From NCBI GenBank assembly GCA_003427395.1, contig BFEA01000215.1, positions 2,152,370 through 2,203,670 on the forward strand: DNA of 51,301 nt, written 5' to 3'. The DNA comes from Chara braunii (lineage: Eukaryota; Streptophyta; Charophyceae; Charales; Characeae). Below are positions 33,646-44,750 of the stretch, one piece after another. A program made the position numbers and the translations under genes. Every line of letters starts with the position of its first letter. The first letter of the stretch is position 1. The notes beneath the pieces are model-generated. The model ran no database searches. It had not been told where the DNA came from and saw only the letters and a program-made list of their open reading frames with translations.

Positions 33646-35741
33646 GACTGTGAGGGGCATTTTGTGGCAGCAAGTTCTGGTGCGGTTGGTGGCGGCGACG
33701 CTGAGACGCCGTCAGATTACTGGGAGGTGGTTGTGTGTTGAGAGGGTGTCGCGGCAAGCGACCGTACTAGGAAGTGGTGTAGATCGTTTTGCGGGCGACT
33801 TGTTGTGACGATTGTCTTCTCTGGAGTGTGATTTTACACGGTCTTCTTGAGTGGGTCGTCTCTTCAACTTCACCCAAGGTCAGTTTGAATCAGACCCTTC
33901 ACACCTGTGTGAACCCGCACTTGCTCGACCTTGTCCTTTGAACGTTCATTGAAAAGGTAGAAGGGATATGTATTTACGTGGGCGAATGAAAGTCTGACGT
34001 GAGTTTGGGATTGCATTATCCTTTTTTGAAATTGTTGTTTCCTCTGATGTGCAGGTAGGTAGAGGGATGCTTGGGGAAAGAAAAAGGGGGACCTATTCAT
34101 GTCAGTGGAAGTGAATGGAAAGGTGGTTGTCTTTTATTTTCTCGCCTGCATGCATGTTGAAAGGAAAGGCAACCAGTAGACGACGAAAAGAAATTTGATC
34201 ACACAAAGAAGAGGAAGTGAATTGGACATATACTTTTTTTCTAACGTTACTCATTCTTTCCCGAATGACCCTCTCTGCCTATGCCCGTCGGACTGAGTGA
34301 TTCTCTCTTTACTCGTCTAGGTTTGCCCTTGACGTCAGGCGACAAAGGGCTGACGGTCTACTGTGGTTACGTGCATTTCCTTCCCCTATGAGGCATCTGA
34401 GGCGGGGGTTCTTTGCCTTAGGGGCCGACCCAGTTAACGACTCGGAGTGGACCGCTTAGGCGGGTGGATACCATGCTGTCGTGGTGGAGCCTGCCCGACT
34501 TCTGAGATCCAAGGTTCGCTCGGGCGAGAACGAGGGGTATCCCATACCACCTCCTAGGGGATGAACGTGTGCTATTCACGGAAGGCGCTAATTTCTTGGC
34601 GGCTCACGTTGAGAAGAACCGCTAAAGTTTACCCTTCTAGTGACCGACTTAGGAGCCACAGACGAACGGGGAGCTGGCGCCATAAGAAGCCCAACCAGTG
34701 TTTTCACCAGCTATGGACGGAGTGCGACTAGGCACTACCTTCGCGGATAGGGTTGCACCATAAGAAGTGCAAGCCTGGGATAATCAGGCTAGTTGACAAG
34801 GGAATGTGGCTAGAGCACTGCTTTGAATGCCTTTATATCAAAGGCGGGTACTCCGTCATTCGTGGAACAGAAAGAGTAATTATCGCTCAGAAGGACAAAG
34901 CGACCAACAAAATTTAAAAGTGGGTATTTGACCTTAATGGGGCATCAAGTGTTTGATTGTTCAAGACAATCGCTGACTCGGATAGTGGTAGCCAGATCAC
35001 TTGCAAATGGCTTTCACACCAAAGTTAGAGTGGGAGCGTAGTCATCACTGGTGCGATGACATCCTAACTTTACTTGAGGGTTGAGAATTGTCTGTGCTTC
35101 CATTCTAGCAGTCGGTATAGGGCGGGATGAAAAAACTTGGCAATGCATCTCATCAAGGCGAGAGTCGTGACAGCCCAAACGAGTGATATGTATTATTGTA
35201 TCGATTTCAGAAAATCAGTCAGCTTACGTGACATGAGTTTTTTTTTACCTTTGATTGTCGTTGAAAGAAGGGACTAGGATTGATTGAGATTTTTTCATGC
35301 TTGGAATATTACGTCCTAGTCGACCGACGTCGGTATGATTCCTGGGAGACCAGCGCCCCAGGGATGGACGACGTTCGGGTCCACTTTGGCGTTCAACCAC
35401 GCGTACCTATGCTACAACGAACGAGTAAACGCCCTCGGCCGGCCTACCTCTGCAATTGCATTATAAAAGTCTTCGCATGTGGGTCGGTAGCTCGGCGGGG
35501 ATACGCCCCCAAGGGTGGTGACAGCCCCTTGGGGAAGGTAAGTAATGCCCCGCAAGAACCTATCATGTCATAGGGGACCGCGGGATGTACAGCTGGCGCA
35601 CTCAGTCGGAGCAGCGAAGGGTCGGCGTGGGTTACCGTGTCGTCATCAAGTTGTCTCTAAAAAAGTTGAAAGACTAAGTTTCTCCTGCGTGACGCGGCCG
35701 GGAGGGCCCTCGCTCGCGCGGGGGCCGATGCGCTCGATAGG

Positions 35742-35757
35742 TGGCGCCGTTGTCGGG
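35742..35757 (+). other. Primer-binding site, tRNA-Asp type
   Basis: TGGCGCCGTTGTCGGG begins two bases after LTR1. Plant tRNA-Asp(GTC) ends ...CCCGGCAACGGCGCCA, whose complement is TGGCGCCGTTGCCGGG; one base differs. The position and match make this a strong assignment. Confidence 0.85.
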
Positions 35758-37640
35758 GATAACGGCAAACTACCGTTGTCCCTGGTGGAACGACACTCGG
35801 GAAGTGAATGATGTAAGTTATATTTTCATTTTGCTTCGCTAAGAAAAAGGTTAGTAACTCTGACCTCTATAGGGATGAGGAGGATAACTCGTTGTACTTT
35901 ACATTGTGGTTCACGTGATACTAGCTTTTATCTTAGACTTGCAGGAGAAATATAACCTTAAGAATAGGTTCGATGACAACAATTAATCGAAAAAACGTGA
36001 CTTTTGTCACGTCTATTGTGTTTGAATTGAAAGTCTTTACCTGCAATTAAACACGCCATATGAGAGGTTGTGACAGTGACGCTACGGATAGAAAGTAGTT
36101 AAATTGCAGCAATGATGAGAGACCATCATTACATGAGGGATTGAGAGATCTGAAACTCTTATGAAACTCCGTGTATTTTGTGGTGAATGAAAGATTTTCT
36201 AAGTACAAGTCTGGGGAAAGGACATGTACTCGAATCATATGCCTGTGTGTTAGCGTTAGACATGTGGCTCGATTACCTATCTTGCCTTCTGATTTGGTTG
36301 TGTTCTAATTGTCATGCAAAGAGGAATCCTAATGTTGTGAGCCCAGTAGACGATTGTGAGGCCTGCGCCGGAACTATGTTCCTCGTCCATAGTGGGATGC
36401 TGTCATCTTTCCTTTCGAGGAAGGTGGCTACACTATCATTGAAAGGGAGGAAGGTGTTGAGACTTTATTAGAATGTTGTTTGCAGGGTAGGCGACTGTGT
36501 TTGATCTGGGGGAGGGAGTAGTTACCCTTCCTTATATCTAATATGGTCACCGTACCTCCATAGGCGGGACCTAACCAACCCCGCTTGTGGAAGGTGGAGA
36601 AGTTGTACTCTGTTTACGACGGACTAATAAAGATCGAAAACACTGGAATCGGAGGGAAGGTGGTGAGGCTCGAGTCTAAAGCGGGGTTTGACGTCGAGAT
36701 GCTATCCTGAATGGATTACACCACTCCTCGACGCATTCACAAGACATGTAGGAGATAAATCATGCATGATGATTAAGTTGGAGTGGGAATTAGCCGGACT
36801 GGACGAGGACTTTTGGAAGGGTGATTTCTCTTTGGAATGGAGTTGACACATGCTGTAGCATAGTGTGAGTATCCTTGTGTTTCGTGGGGAGCCCGGGTTA
36901 AACTCCTGGCAGCGAGAGATATGCTGAGATATGCTGAGGTGATGAGAATGCATCCCCATGAACACGAGAGACCTAGGTTAAATTCCTGGCAGTATGTGTT
37001 GTACGGATGAAAGACCCACAGGGGGTTCAGCCTAACGAGACCTAGACAGGGGTTTATAGCCTGAAGAGAGTCCTATCAAGGGGATAAGCCTGATCCATCT
37101 ATGAGAGACAAAAGAAAGGATGAGTGGCCGCCAGTGGGAAGATGTTGGGATCATTCTTCTAAAATGTACTTGTAATCCCTCAGGTTGGGTAAAGCGAACG
37201 GTGGATTCCAGATTCCGGGAAAAAGACCTGCAAGAGGTTATTTCTGGCCCCATTCCAACCCGTGACTGAATGAAAGTGCTTTTGAAGGAAGGTTCGAAAG
37301 AATTATAAGGCTTGGAAGTGAGCCTCTGTATGATAAAGGCTTGAAAGTGAGCCTCGGTATGTTAAAGGTTTGAAAGTGAGCCTGCGTTTGTTAAAGGCTT
37401 AAAAGTAAGTCTCTGTTATGTTTGAAACTAAGTCAATGTTTGAAGTATTGTAAGTAATGAAGTCTGCACGGAGTATTTCATAAAGAATATCCGGAGGATT
37501 ATGAAAGGAAAAAAAGATGAACGACGGAAGCGTCGCTCGCCACAGATCTGAATTAATTTCAGATATATTATGATTATGTGATATATTTGGTGAGATCTTA
37601 TAGAGATTTCGCCTTGCCTATGGTAAGCGACGGGGACGTC
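35758..37640 (+). other. Short non-coding internal region of the LTR element
   Basis: No frame longer than ~95 codons and none with reverse transcriptase, integrase, protease or Gag features; the CSNCHAKRN...CEAC in a 94-codon frame at 36187 does not form a zinc knuckle. It includes two similar phrases, GGTTAAACTCCTGGCAG and GGTTAAATTCCTGGCAG (36897 and 36973), and a ~33-bp repeat in four copies (37300-37410). Confidence 0.7.
37300..37410 (+). repeat. Four ~33-bp tandem units, GGCTTGAAAGTGAGCCTC type
   Basis: Units GGCTTGGAAGTGAGCCTC, GGCTTGAAAGTGAGCCTC, GGTTTGAAAGTGAGCCTG and GGCTTAAAAGTAAGTCTC are separated by TGTATGATAAA-like linkers. They lie in the 3' part of the internal region. Confidence 0.85.
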
Positions 37641-37646
37641 ACTTAA

Positions 37647-37662
37647 TGGGGGCGGGGAAGGC
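37647..37662 (+). other. Polypurine tract
   Basis: TGGGGGCGGGGAAGGC lies directly before LTR2. It is nearly all purine, in the place where plus-strand priming is expected. Confidence 0.75.
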
Positions 37663-38248
37663 TGTCGGGACAGAAACCCCTGTGAGGGTTTCTGCCCGAG
37701 TTTTTCAAGGTCGGACACTGACCGACTTTTTTTGTCAAGAAACATGATGAGATTGACATTGTCAAAGTTTATTCAGACCAACCTAATATGTTTGAAGTTG
37801 ATGACGTTGAGGCATGATGACGGTAACGTTGCTAGCGTTATTAACGTCATTGGCACCGTCGACGTGTGGTGACCTTAATGTAGGGCGCCGTTGACATCCG
37901 GTTGAAGCAGCAGTATTGGAGGGAATCACCATTGGCCACATTCGACAGAGCCATAGGTGTGTGCGGCAGTGGGGAGATTGGGATTAAACACACACCACCT
38001 CAAAAGTGGCACGTGCGGCCGTAGGCCCGGGGTTTTAGGGCTTGGAGGGGCTCCACAGGGGAGTGCGTCGTGTCCATGGTGGTGGCATGCATGCTAGGTC
38101 GACGGGGTGTCACCATGCGGATAGCGTCGCGCCCGGTCCGCAATTGGGGACATTAAGGGGTACGGGCAAGGCCTGTGTGGGGCCACATAAGAGTATGAGG
38201 GGCTGAGCTCTTCATATAGAAGAGCAGCTCCCATTCCTATGTGGAATA

Positions 38249-38337
38249 GGAGCCAGTTTAGTAGGTTATAGCATCAGACTCTCACCCTGCAGATGCAGGG
38301 ATCAAATCCTGCGCGTGACTCTGGGCTGGCTCCTTTT
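38249..38337 (+). ncRNA. tRNA-Glu-like Pol III-type unit in LTR2
   Basis: Counterpart of 31097-31184. Here the T-arm is better preserved: GCAGG-GATCAAAT-CCTGC pairs perfectly, while the outer stem is weaker (GGAGCCAGTTTAG against CTGGGCTGGCTCC). TTTT follows at 38334-38337. Each LTR keeps a different part of the fold, so the ancestral unit was more tRNA-like than either copy. Confidence 0.5.
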
Positions 38338-38689
38338 GGAGCAGCCCATACGGTGAGGCCTAATGTTGGCCGTGGTGGGGACTCGAACTCGAGTCTATGT
38401 TTCAACAGTTCGGGGGCATGCCACGAGGGGATGTGACTGTTGGCAAAGCCAACAGAAAAAATAATAATAATAATAATAAATAAATAAAATCTAGCTAAAG
38501 AGGTGCGCCATGTGGCGCATGGGGATCTGATAGTGACTTGAAGTCCCTGAAAGGGAGGAAACGGCCTGGTAAGTGTTTTTCGTTTTGCTTTATTTTTGTT
38601 TTTCTGGATTTTTGTGTTTTTTTTTTTTTTTTTTTTGGGTCTTGCCCTCGTCCATGCAGCTGTTCGTTTTGATGAGTGAGCTGCTGGGC

Positions 38690-38850
38690 CGAGGTCCTAC
38701 TAGCAAAAAGGGTAGGATCGAGCTCCTGAATCTAGATGTGTTTTATACGGAGATATGGAAAAGTAGTTCAATCTCGACTTTCAGCACATCTCCGTAATCT
38801 CGTCCAGGTTCAGGCATTCGATTCGTTTCCCTTTGCTAGTGGAACCACGC
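38690..38850 (+). mobile_element. Foldback element, copy C (inside LTR2)
   Basis: Counterpart of 31531-31692, with arms GAGGTCCTACTAGCAAAAAG and CCCTTTGCTAGTGGAACCAC. Confidence 0.6.
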
Positions 38851-38882
38851 CTGGGGTTGGCTGCTCGTGGCTGAAAAGCCAC

Positions 38883-39057
38883 NNNNNNNNNNNNNNNNNN
38901 NNNNNNNNNNNNNNNNNNNNNNNNNNNNNNNNNNNNNNNNNNNNNNNNNNNNNNNNNNNNNNNNNNNNNNNNNNNNNNNNNNNNNNNNNNNNNNNNNNNN
39001 NNNNNNNNNNNNNNNNNNNNNNNNNNNNNNNNNNNNNNNNNNNNNNNNNNNNNNNNN
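38883..39057. other. Assembly gap (175 N)
   Basis: A run of 175 Ns followed by a poly-A tract, in the place of the poly-A tract of LTR1. The true length is unknown. Confidence 0.99.
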
Positions 39058-40153
39058 AAAAAAAAAAAAAAACTAGGGCTGGAGCACCACCTAATGCTCT
39101 TTAAACTGCCTGGGGCACTTCAGCCCCGGTGCACCTGGTAGTCACCCATGGAAACGGGTGACCGTTTTCTGCAGAGAGGTGAGTTTGATCGTTTTTTTAT
39201 TTTTGTTTTTTTTAGATTTTCATTAGATTTATGTTCTTAATGTTTTTTTAGATTTTTTATTTTTGCTCTGTGCCCGTTCGTTTTTTACGAACAGGATGCC
39301 CCTTTGGTATGGGGTGAGCACAGTCGAGTGGACTTGCCCCTAAAACAAGGAACTGTCCATTCAGATTGTGTGTGTGTGTGTGTGTGTGTGTAGGAACCAA
39401 TACCTGCCTGCGCCCGTTCGCTTAGGAAAACGGGCAGCAGGACTCTTAGCCTTGGAACTTGGCACCTATGGCGCCCAGGTTCGGGCGCCTGCTGCAGCAG
39501 GGGTGAGAGGACCCTTTTGAGCTTGACTCTAGGTCTACTCTGTGAAAATGACTTGGGGAAGGGGTGGTTGTTCGTTTCGGACAGCAAGCTGCCCCTGTAC
39601 AGAGAAACGAGGGGGTAGAAAAGAAAAAAGAAGAGGGGGGGGGACTGAGGCAAAACGAGGCTGCTAGAGCAGCAGCAAAAATAAAAGAAATAACGTACCT
39701 GGCCACTGTCGGGGCCAGGTTCCTAAACGGTTTCCTGCACTTAGTGCAGCAAACTAGCAAGGGAGCTTGCACCGAATATGGTCAGGGTTGAGAGAGAAAG
39801 AGGGCACCTTTTTTAATTTTTTGCTTGAACCTGGCCGCTGTGGGGGCCATGTTCTCAAGTGGTGCAGCAAACCGGCTAAGAGCCTGGCTCTGAACTTGGC
39901 CAGGTCTAGGAGAAGGTGCACTGTTGAGGTTGAACCTCAACAGTAGCAGACCAACAAGGGTTGTGGCTAGAAGGCCCCCCCTTGCTGGTTTCACAGCAGG
40001 AAAAGGGCCAGGTCCTTTTTTTTATGAGTGGACCTGGCCATTTCCGCTGTGTGGGGCTGGTATGTGCCCTTGATCTCGCCAAGAGATCAAGGGCCCAGCC
40101 TGAGCTCGAATTTTTGGCTGAGAGCTCAGGCTGCTACCACCACCTCCCACAAC

Positions 40154-40161
40154 TATAAAAG
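40154..40161 (+). promoter_or_regulatory. TATA box of LTR2
   Basis: TATAAAAG in the same context as 32893. Confidence 0.55.
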
Positions 40162-40445
40162 CAGCCAGCAAGCAGCCAGCTAGCAATCATTTGTGGCTGG
40201 TGCTGCTAGCAATTCACTTGAGTGAATGCTGGCTTGCTGCTGCTGGGAGGACCTGCTAGTGAGAGGAGGGGGAACTGTTGTTGGCATAAGAGGAGGTCTG
40301 CAAGCGAGGGAGGAAGAGAACTACTGGAGGTGGCCATAGTTGTGGAACACAGCCATAGCCGCCATCTCAGCAAGGTGAAGAGAGAGGGAAGCGCTGAAGG
40401 TCTGCAGGGAGCATGAGAGTGAGGGCAGCCATAGGTGCCGCTGCA

Positions 40446-40906
40446 GCTGGTGGAGCGCAGGGGAAACTCTGCCCGTTTTGCACGGCAGCGGCAGGGTTTT
40501 TAGCAAGCGGTGCAGGGGAAACTTTGCCCGTCTTGCACGGCGGCGGCGAGTCTTCGGCAAGCGGTGCAGGGAAAACTCTGCCTGTTTGGCACGGCAACGG
40601 CGGCGCTTTTTGACGGTGGCGCGGAAACGCGGCCGGTTTTTTTTGCGGCAGCGGCAATGCGTTCTATGTAGTGACGCGGAAGCGCTGCCGATTTTTTTGC
40701 GGCGGCAGCGCGGGCTTGGCGGCGNTGGAGCGGAAGCGTTGCCAATTGTTTTTTTGCAGCGGCAACGCTGAGATTTTGGTGGTGACACGGAGGTGCTGTC
40801 GAAATCTTTCGGCGTCGACGGTGGCATTTTTGGCAGCGACGCGGACGTGCTGCTGAACTTTTGCGGCGGCAGTAGCACGTTCTGGGTGGTGACGTGGAAG
40901 CGCTTA
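40446..40906 (+). repeat. GC-rich degenerate minisatellite in LTR2
   Basis: Same array as 33185-33645, including an N (40725) at exactly the place of the N in LTR1 (33464). Confidence 0.7.
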
Positions 40907-43333
40907 GACTGTGAGGGGCATTTTGTGGCAGCAAGTTCTGGTGCGGTTGGTGGCGGCGACGCTGAGACGCCGTCAGATTACTGGGAGGTGGTTGTGTGTT
41001 GAGAGGGTGTCGCGGCAAGCGACCGTACTAGGAAGTGGTGTAGATCGTTTTGCGGGCGACTTGTTGTGACGATTGTCTTCTCTGGAGTGTGATTTTACAC
41101 GGTCTTCTTGAGTGGGTCGTCTCTTCAACTTCACCCAAGGTCAGTTTGAATCAGACCCTTCACACCTGTGTGAACCCGCACTTGCTCGACCTTGTCCTTT
41201 GAACGTTCATTGAAAAGGTAGAAGGGATATGTATTTACGTGGGCGAATGAAAGTCTGACGTGAGTTTGGGATTGCATTATCCTTTTTTGAAATTGTTGTT
41301 TCCTCTGATGTGCAGGTAGGTAGAGGGATGCTTGGGGAAAGAAAAAGGGGGACCTATTCATGTCAGTGGAAGTGAATGGAAAGGTGGTTGTCTTTTATTT
41401 TCTCGCCTGCATGCATGTTGAAAGGAAAGGCAACCAGTAGACGACGAAAAGAAATTTGATCACACAAAGAAGAGGAAGTGAATTGGACATATACTTTTTT
41501 TCTAACGTTACTCATTCTTTCCCGAATGACCCTCTCTGCCTATGCCCGTCGGACTGAGTGATTCTCTCTTTACTCGTCTAGGTTTGCCCTTGACGTCAGG
41601 CGACAAAGGGCTGACGGTCTACTGTGGTTACGTGCATTTCCTTCCCCTATGAGGCATCTGAGGCGGGGGTTCTTTGCCTTAGGGGCCGACCCAGTTAACG
41701 ACTCGGAGTGGACCGCTTAGGCGGGTGGATACCATGCTGTCGTGGTGGAGCCTGCCCGACTTCTGAGATCCAAGGTTCGCTCGGGCGAGAACGAGGGGTA
41801 TCCCATACCACCTCCTAGGGGATGAACGTGTGCTATTCACGGAAGGCGCTAAGTTCTTGGCTGCTCACGTTGAGAAGAACTGTTAAAGTTTACCCTTCTA
41901 GTGGCCGACTTAGGAGCCACAGACGAATGGGGAGTTGGCACCATAAGAAGCCCAACTCGTGTTTTCACTAGCTATGGACGGAGTGCGACTAGGCACTACC
42001 TTCGCGGATAGGGTTGCACCATAAGAAGTGCAAGCCTGGGATAATCAGTCTAGTTGACAGGGGAATGTGGCTAGAGCACTGCTTTAAATGCCTTTATGTC
42101 AAAGGCGGGTACTCCGTCATTCATGAAACAGAAAGAGTAATTATCGCTCAGAAGGACAAAGCGACCAACAAAATTTAAAAGTGGGTACTTGACCTTAATG
42201 GAGCATCAAGTGTTTGATTGTTCAAGACAATCGCTGACTTTGATAGTGGTAGCCAGATCACTTGCCAATGGCATTCACACCAAAGTTAGAGTGGGAGCGT
42301 AGTCATCACTGGTGCGATGGCATCCTAGCTTTACTTGAGGGTTGAGAATTGTCTGTGCTTCCATTCTAGCAGTCGGTATAGGGCGGGATGAAAGAACTTG
42401 GCAATGCATCTCATCAAGGCGAGAGTCGTGACAACCCAAACGAGTGATATGTATTATTGTATCGATTTCATAAAATCAGTCAGCTTACGTGACATGAGTC
42501 TTTTTTTACCTTTGATTGTCGTTGAAAGAAGGGACTAGGATTGATTGAGATTTTTTCACGCTTGGAATATTACGTCCTAGTCGACCGACGTCGGTCTGAT
42601 TCCTGAGAGATCAACGCCCCAGGGACGCACGACGTTCGGGTCCACTTTGGCGTTCAACCACGCGTTTCTATGCTACAGCGAACGAGTAAACGCCCTCGGT
42701 CAGGCTACCTCTGCAATTGCATTATAAAAGCCTTCGCATGTGGGTCGGTAGCTCGGCGGGGATACGCCCCCAAGGGTGGTGACAGCCCCTTGGGGAAGGT
42801 AAGTTGTGCCTCGCGAGAACCTATCATGTCGTAGGGGACAACGGAATGTACAGCTGGCGCACGTGGCCGGAGTGGCGAAGGGTCGGCGCGGGTTACCATG
42901 TCGTCCCCAAGTTGTCTCTAAAAAAGTTGAAAGACTAAGTTTCTTCTGCGTGACGCGGCCGGGAGGGCCCTCGCTCGCGGGGGGGCCGATGCGCTCGACA
43001 GTGGCGACAACTTGTCGGGTTGTGGGCCGTATATTGTCAGCTTCAAAGACGATTATCTTCTTTTGATTGACATATTACTCGACTTTTTCAGTATGGCGAT
43101 CTAAATTTCACTCAAGATCAGTTGATTGACTCATATTTCCTTTACACCCGTGTGTACCCGCACTTTGCTTGCCCCTACTTGTTTTTAATGTTCGAAAGAA
43201 AAGGTAAAGGAAAAATGTGTAGTCATGCACGTAAACGGAAAGGTCTGACTTGTGTATGGGGTTGCATTGTTTTTTTTTTTAACTTTGTTGTTTTGCTTGA
43301 ATGCAGGTAGGTAGAAAAATGCTTGCAAAATCT

Positions 43334-43620
43334 AGGCTACCAGAGTGGCCCGGGGTCACGTGCCCGGCCGGGCCAAAATAATTAAAAAAAATAAAAATAA
43401 ATAAAATATTTTTGAATTTTATTTTTTATTTTAAATTTGGTGAAGAATTTCGATGTGATCCTGAGGCAAAAGTTGTTCAGTGTATTTTTCTGCATAACAT
43501 AGTTGTTTTTTTAAATTTTTTGGATTTGTTGTTTTTTTTTTTTTTTTTTGCTGGGACCTTACCTGATCCTTGCAAGGGCTGGTCACCCGGGACCCGGGCG
43601 GCTTTGGTAGCCTAGTGCAA
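43334..43620. mobile_element. Possible insertion inside the diverged LTR
   Basis: Between GGTAGGTAGAAAAATGCTTG and AAAATATGTTAATTG there is a segment without an LTR1 counterpart. It starts near TAGGCTACCAGAGTGGCCCGGGTCACGTGCCCGG and ends near GGTCACCCGGGACCCGGGCGGCTTTGGTAGCCTAG (each given in part: ends CTAGGCTACCA and TGGTAGCCTAG). These 11-bp ends are perfect inverted repeats, with poly-T and AT-rich DNA between. It fits a small non-autonomous DNA transposon. Confidence 0.5.
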
Positions 43621-44750
43621 AATATGTTAATTGCGTTTACATAGGATGATCCAAAGGGTATGTGTTTTGAAAGTGGTTAATCCAATGTGTGTCGAAAAAA
43701 AAATGAATTTAAATAAAGAAGACAATATTAAATTGGACTTAGTTTTTTTTCGAGGATTACCCATTCGATCCCAAATGACCTTATCTACCTATACATGTCC
43801 AAATGATTCTCATTTTTTATCTCCTTCGATTTCTTTTCGTTCGGGTTACCTTGAACTTATGAGATGTGAGAATAACTGGAAGCTACTCGCAGTGGACACA
43901 TTCTTTTTCTGCAATAAGCATCTGGGGCGGGGTTTCGTTTCTTTATGAGCCGAGTCTGTTATCGACCCTGAGTGGATTGTTCTACGGGGTAGGTACTTAT
44001 TGATTCGGTGGAGACGACCCGACTTCTGATATCCAAACTTTGTGTTTGGGCGAGGAGGAGGAGTACCCCAGACAACTTCCTAGAGGGAGAGTCATACAAC
44101 ACTTCGAGCAATGCGCCTGATTGAGAATCATCCACAAAACAACCTGTCCTAAAAAAATATTAGAAACGTATGAAGATGCACTTTGCGTATCAAATTTTAG
44201 TTTGAAAGTAGGACTGAATGAATAACTTTGGCAGCGAGTTTCATCAAGTCAAAACTGAGGCTGTCCAACTATCTTGTCGGTTGCATTGAGGTTCTTGTCG
44301 AAACTTACTTCTTGTTGGCGACAATGTGATTTTTGTTTATCGAGTGGAACTCATGTGGTCGGATTTTATTTCGACCTTGTGTGATTGTATGTACCATATG
44401 ATGATTTGAATTCTTTCAGTTATCATTTCAGACTGAATATATATTTGTATCGACTACGGTTGATTTTTTATGATGTAATTATCTATGATTGTTATAACTT
44501 TCTTTTGACTATGTGTCTAAGGGACGAGGATGAATTGTGGTTTCACACTTGGTTGAGACCGTCCTAGTCGACCGACGTCCGGTTCTTACTTAGGAGATCA
44601 GCGCTCAAAGGGGCGGATGACGTTCGGGTCCACTTGGTAGTAACTAAGTGTATTTGTACTACAACGAACGAACAAACATCCTCGACCTACCTCTGCAATT
44701 GCATTTAAAAGTTTTCGCATGTGAGTCAGTAGCTCGGTGATAGCCCCTTA

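Larger units (their letters stand above)
30510..35739 (+). repeat. LTR1 (left long terminal repeat), 5230 bp
   Basis: Contains in order: tRNA-Glu-like unit (31097), foldback copy B (31531), GNRA-type hairpin (31706), poly-A tract with Ns at 31795, 31812 and 31816, TG microsatellite (32133), TATA box (32893), GC-rich minisatellite (33185-33640) and a 3' end GATGCGCTCGATA. The last dinucleotide is TA where the other copies have CA. More Ns at 33136, 33317 and 33464. Confidence 0.9.
30510..43000 (+). mobile_element. LARD-like non-autonomous LTR retrotransposon, 12.5 kb
   Basis: Two long direct repeats (30510-35739 and 37663-43000) begin TGTCGGGACAG and end GCTCGA(C/T)A, that is TGTCG...CGACA in the intact form. 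Two bases after the left repeat lies TGGCGCCGTTGTCGGG, which is complementary, with one mismatch, to the 3' end of plant tRNA-Asp. Just before the right repeat is the purine-rich GGGGGCGGGGAAGG. These are the four marks of an LTR retrotransposon. The internal region is only 1.9 kb and has no gag, protease, reverse transcriptase or integrase that I can recognise. Long LTRs with a short non-coding interior fit a large retrotransposon derivative mobilised by an autonomous partner. No matching 5-bp target duplication is visible. Confidence 0.85.
37663..43000 (+). repeat. LTR2 (right long terminal repeat), 5338 bp
   Basis: Near-identical to LTR1 with scattered substitutions, and a 175-base N gap (38883-39057) replacing the poly-A tract. 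It starts TGTCGGGACAG and ends GATGCGCTCGACA. The stretch matching LTR1 33029-34591 shows no difference that I could find, while both flanks differ by a few per cent. Confidence 0.9.

Noticed and set aside
33060-33757. Long minus-strand open frames (172-185 codons) in the LTRs
   Set aside because: They coincide with a GC-rich minisatellite that is open in several frames on both strands, contain N codons, and have no domain; compositional artefacts.
36187-36471. Gag zinc knuckle in the LTR element core (CSNC...CEAC)
   Set aside because: Spacing does not fit C-x2-C-x4-H-x4-C and the rest of the frame is unlike Gag.
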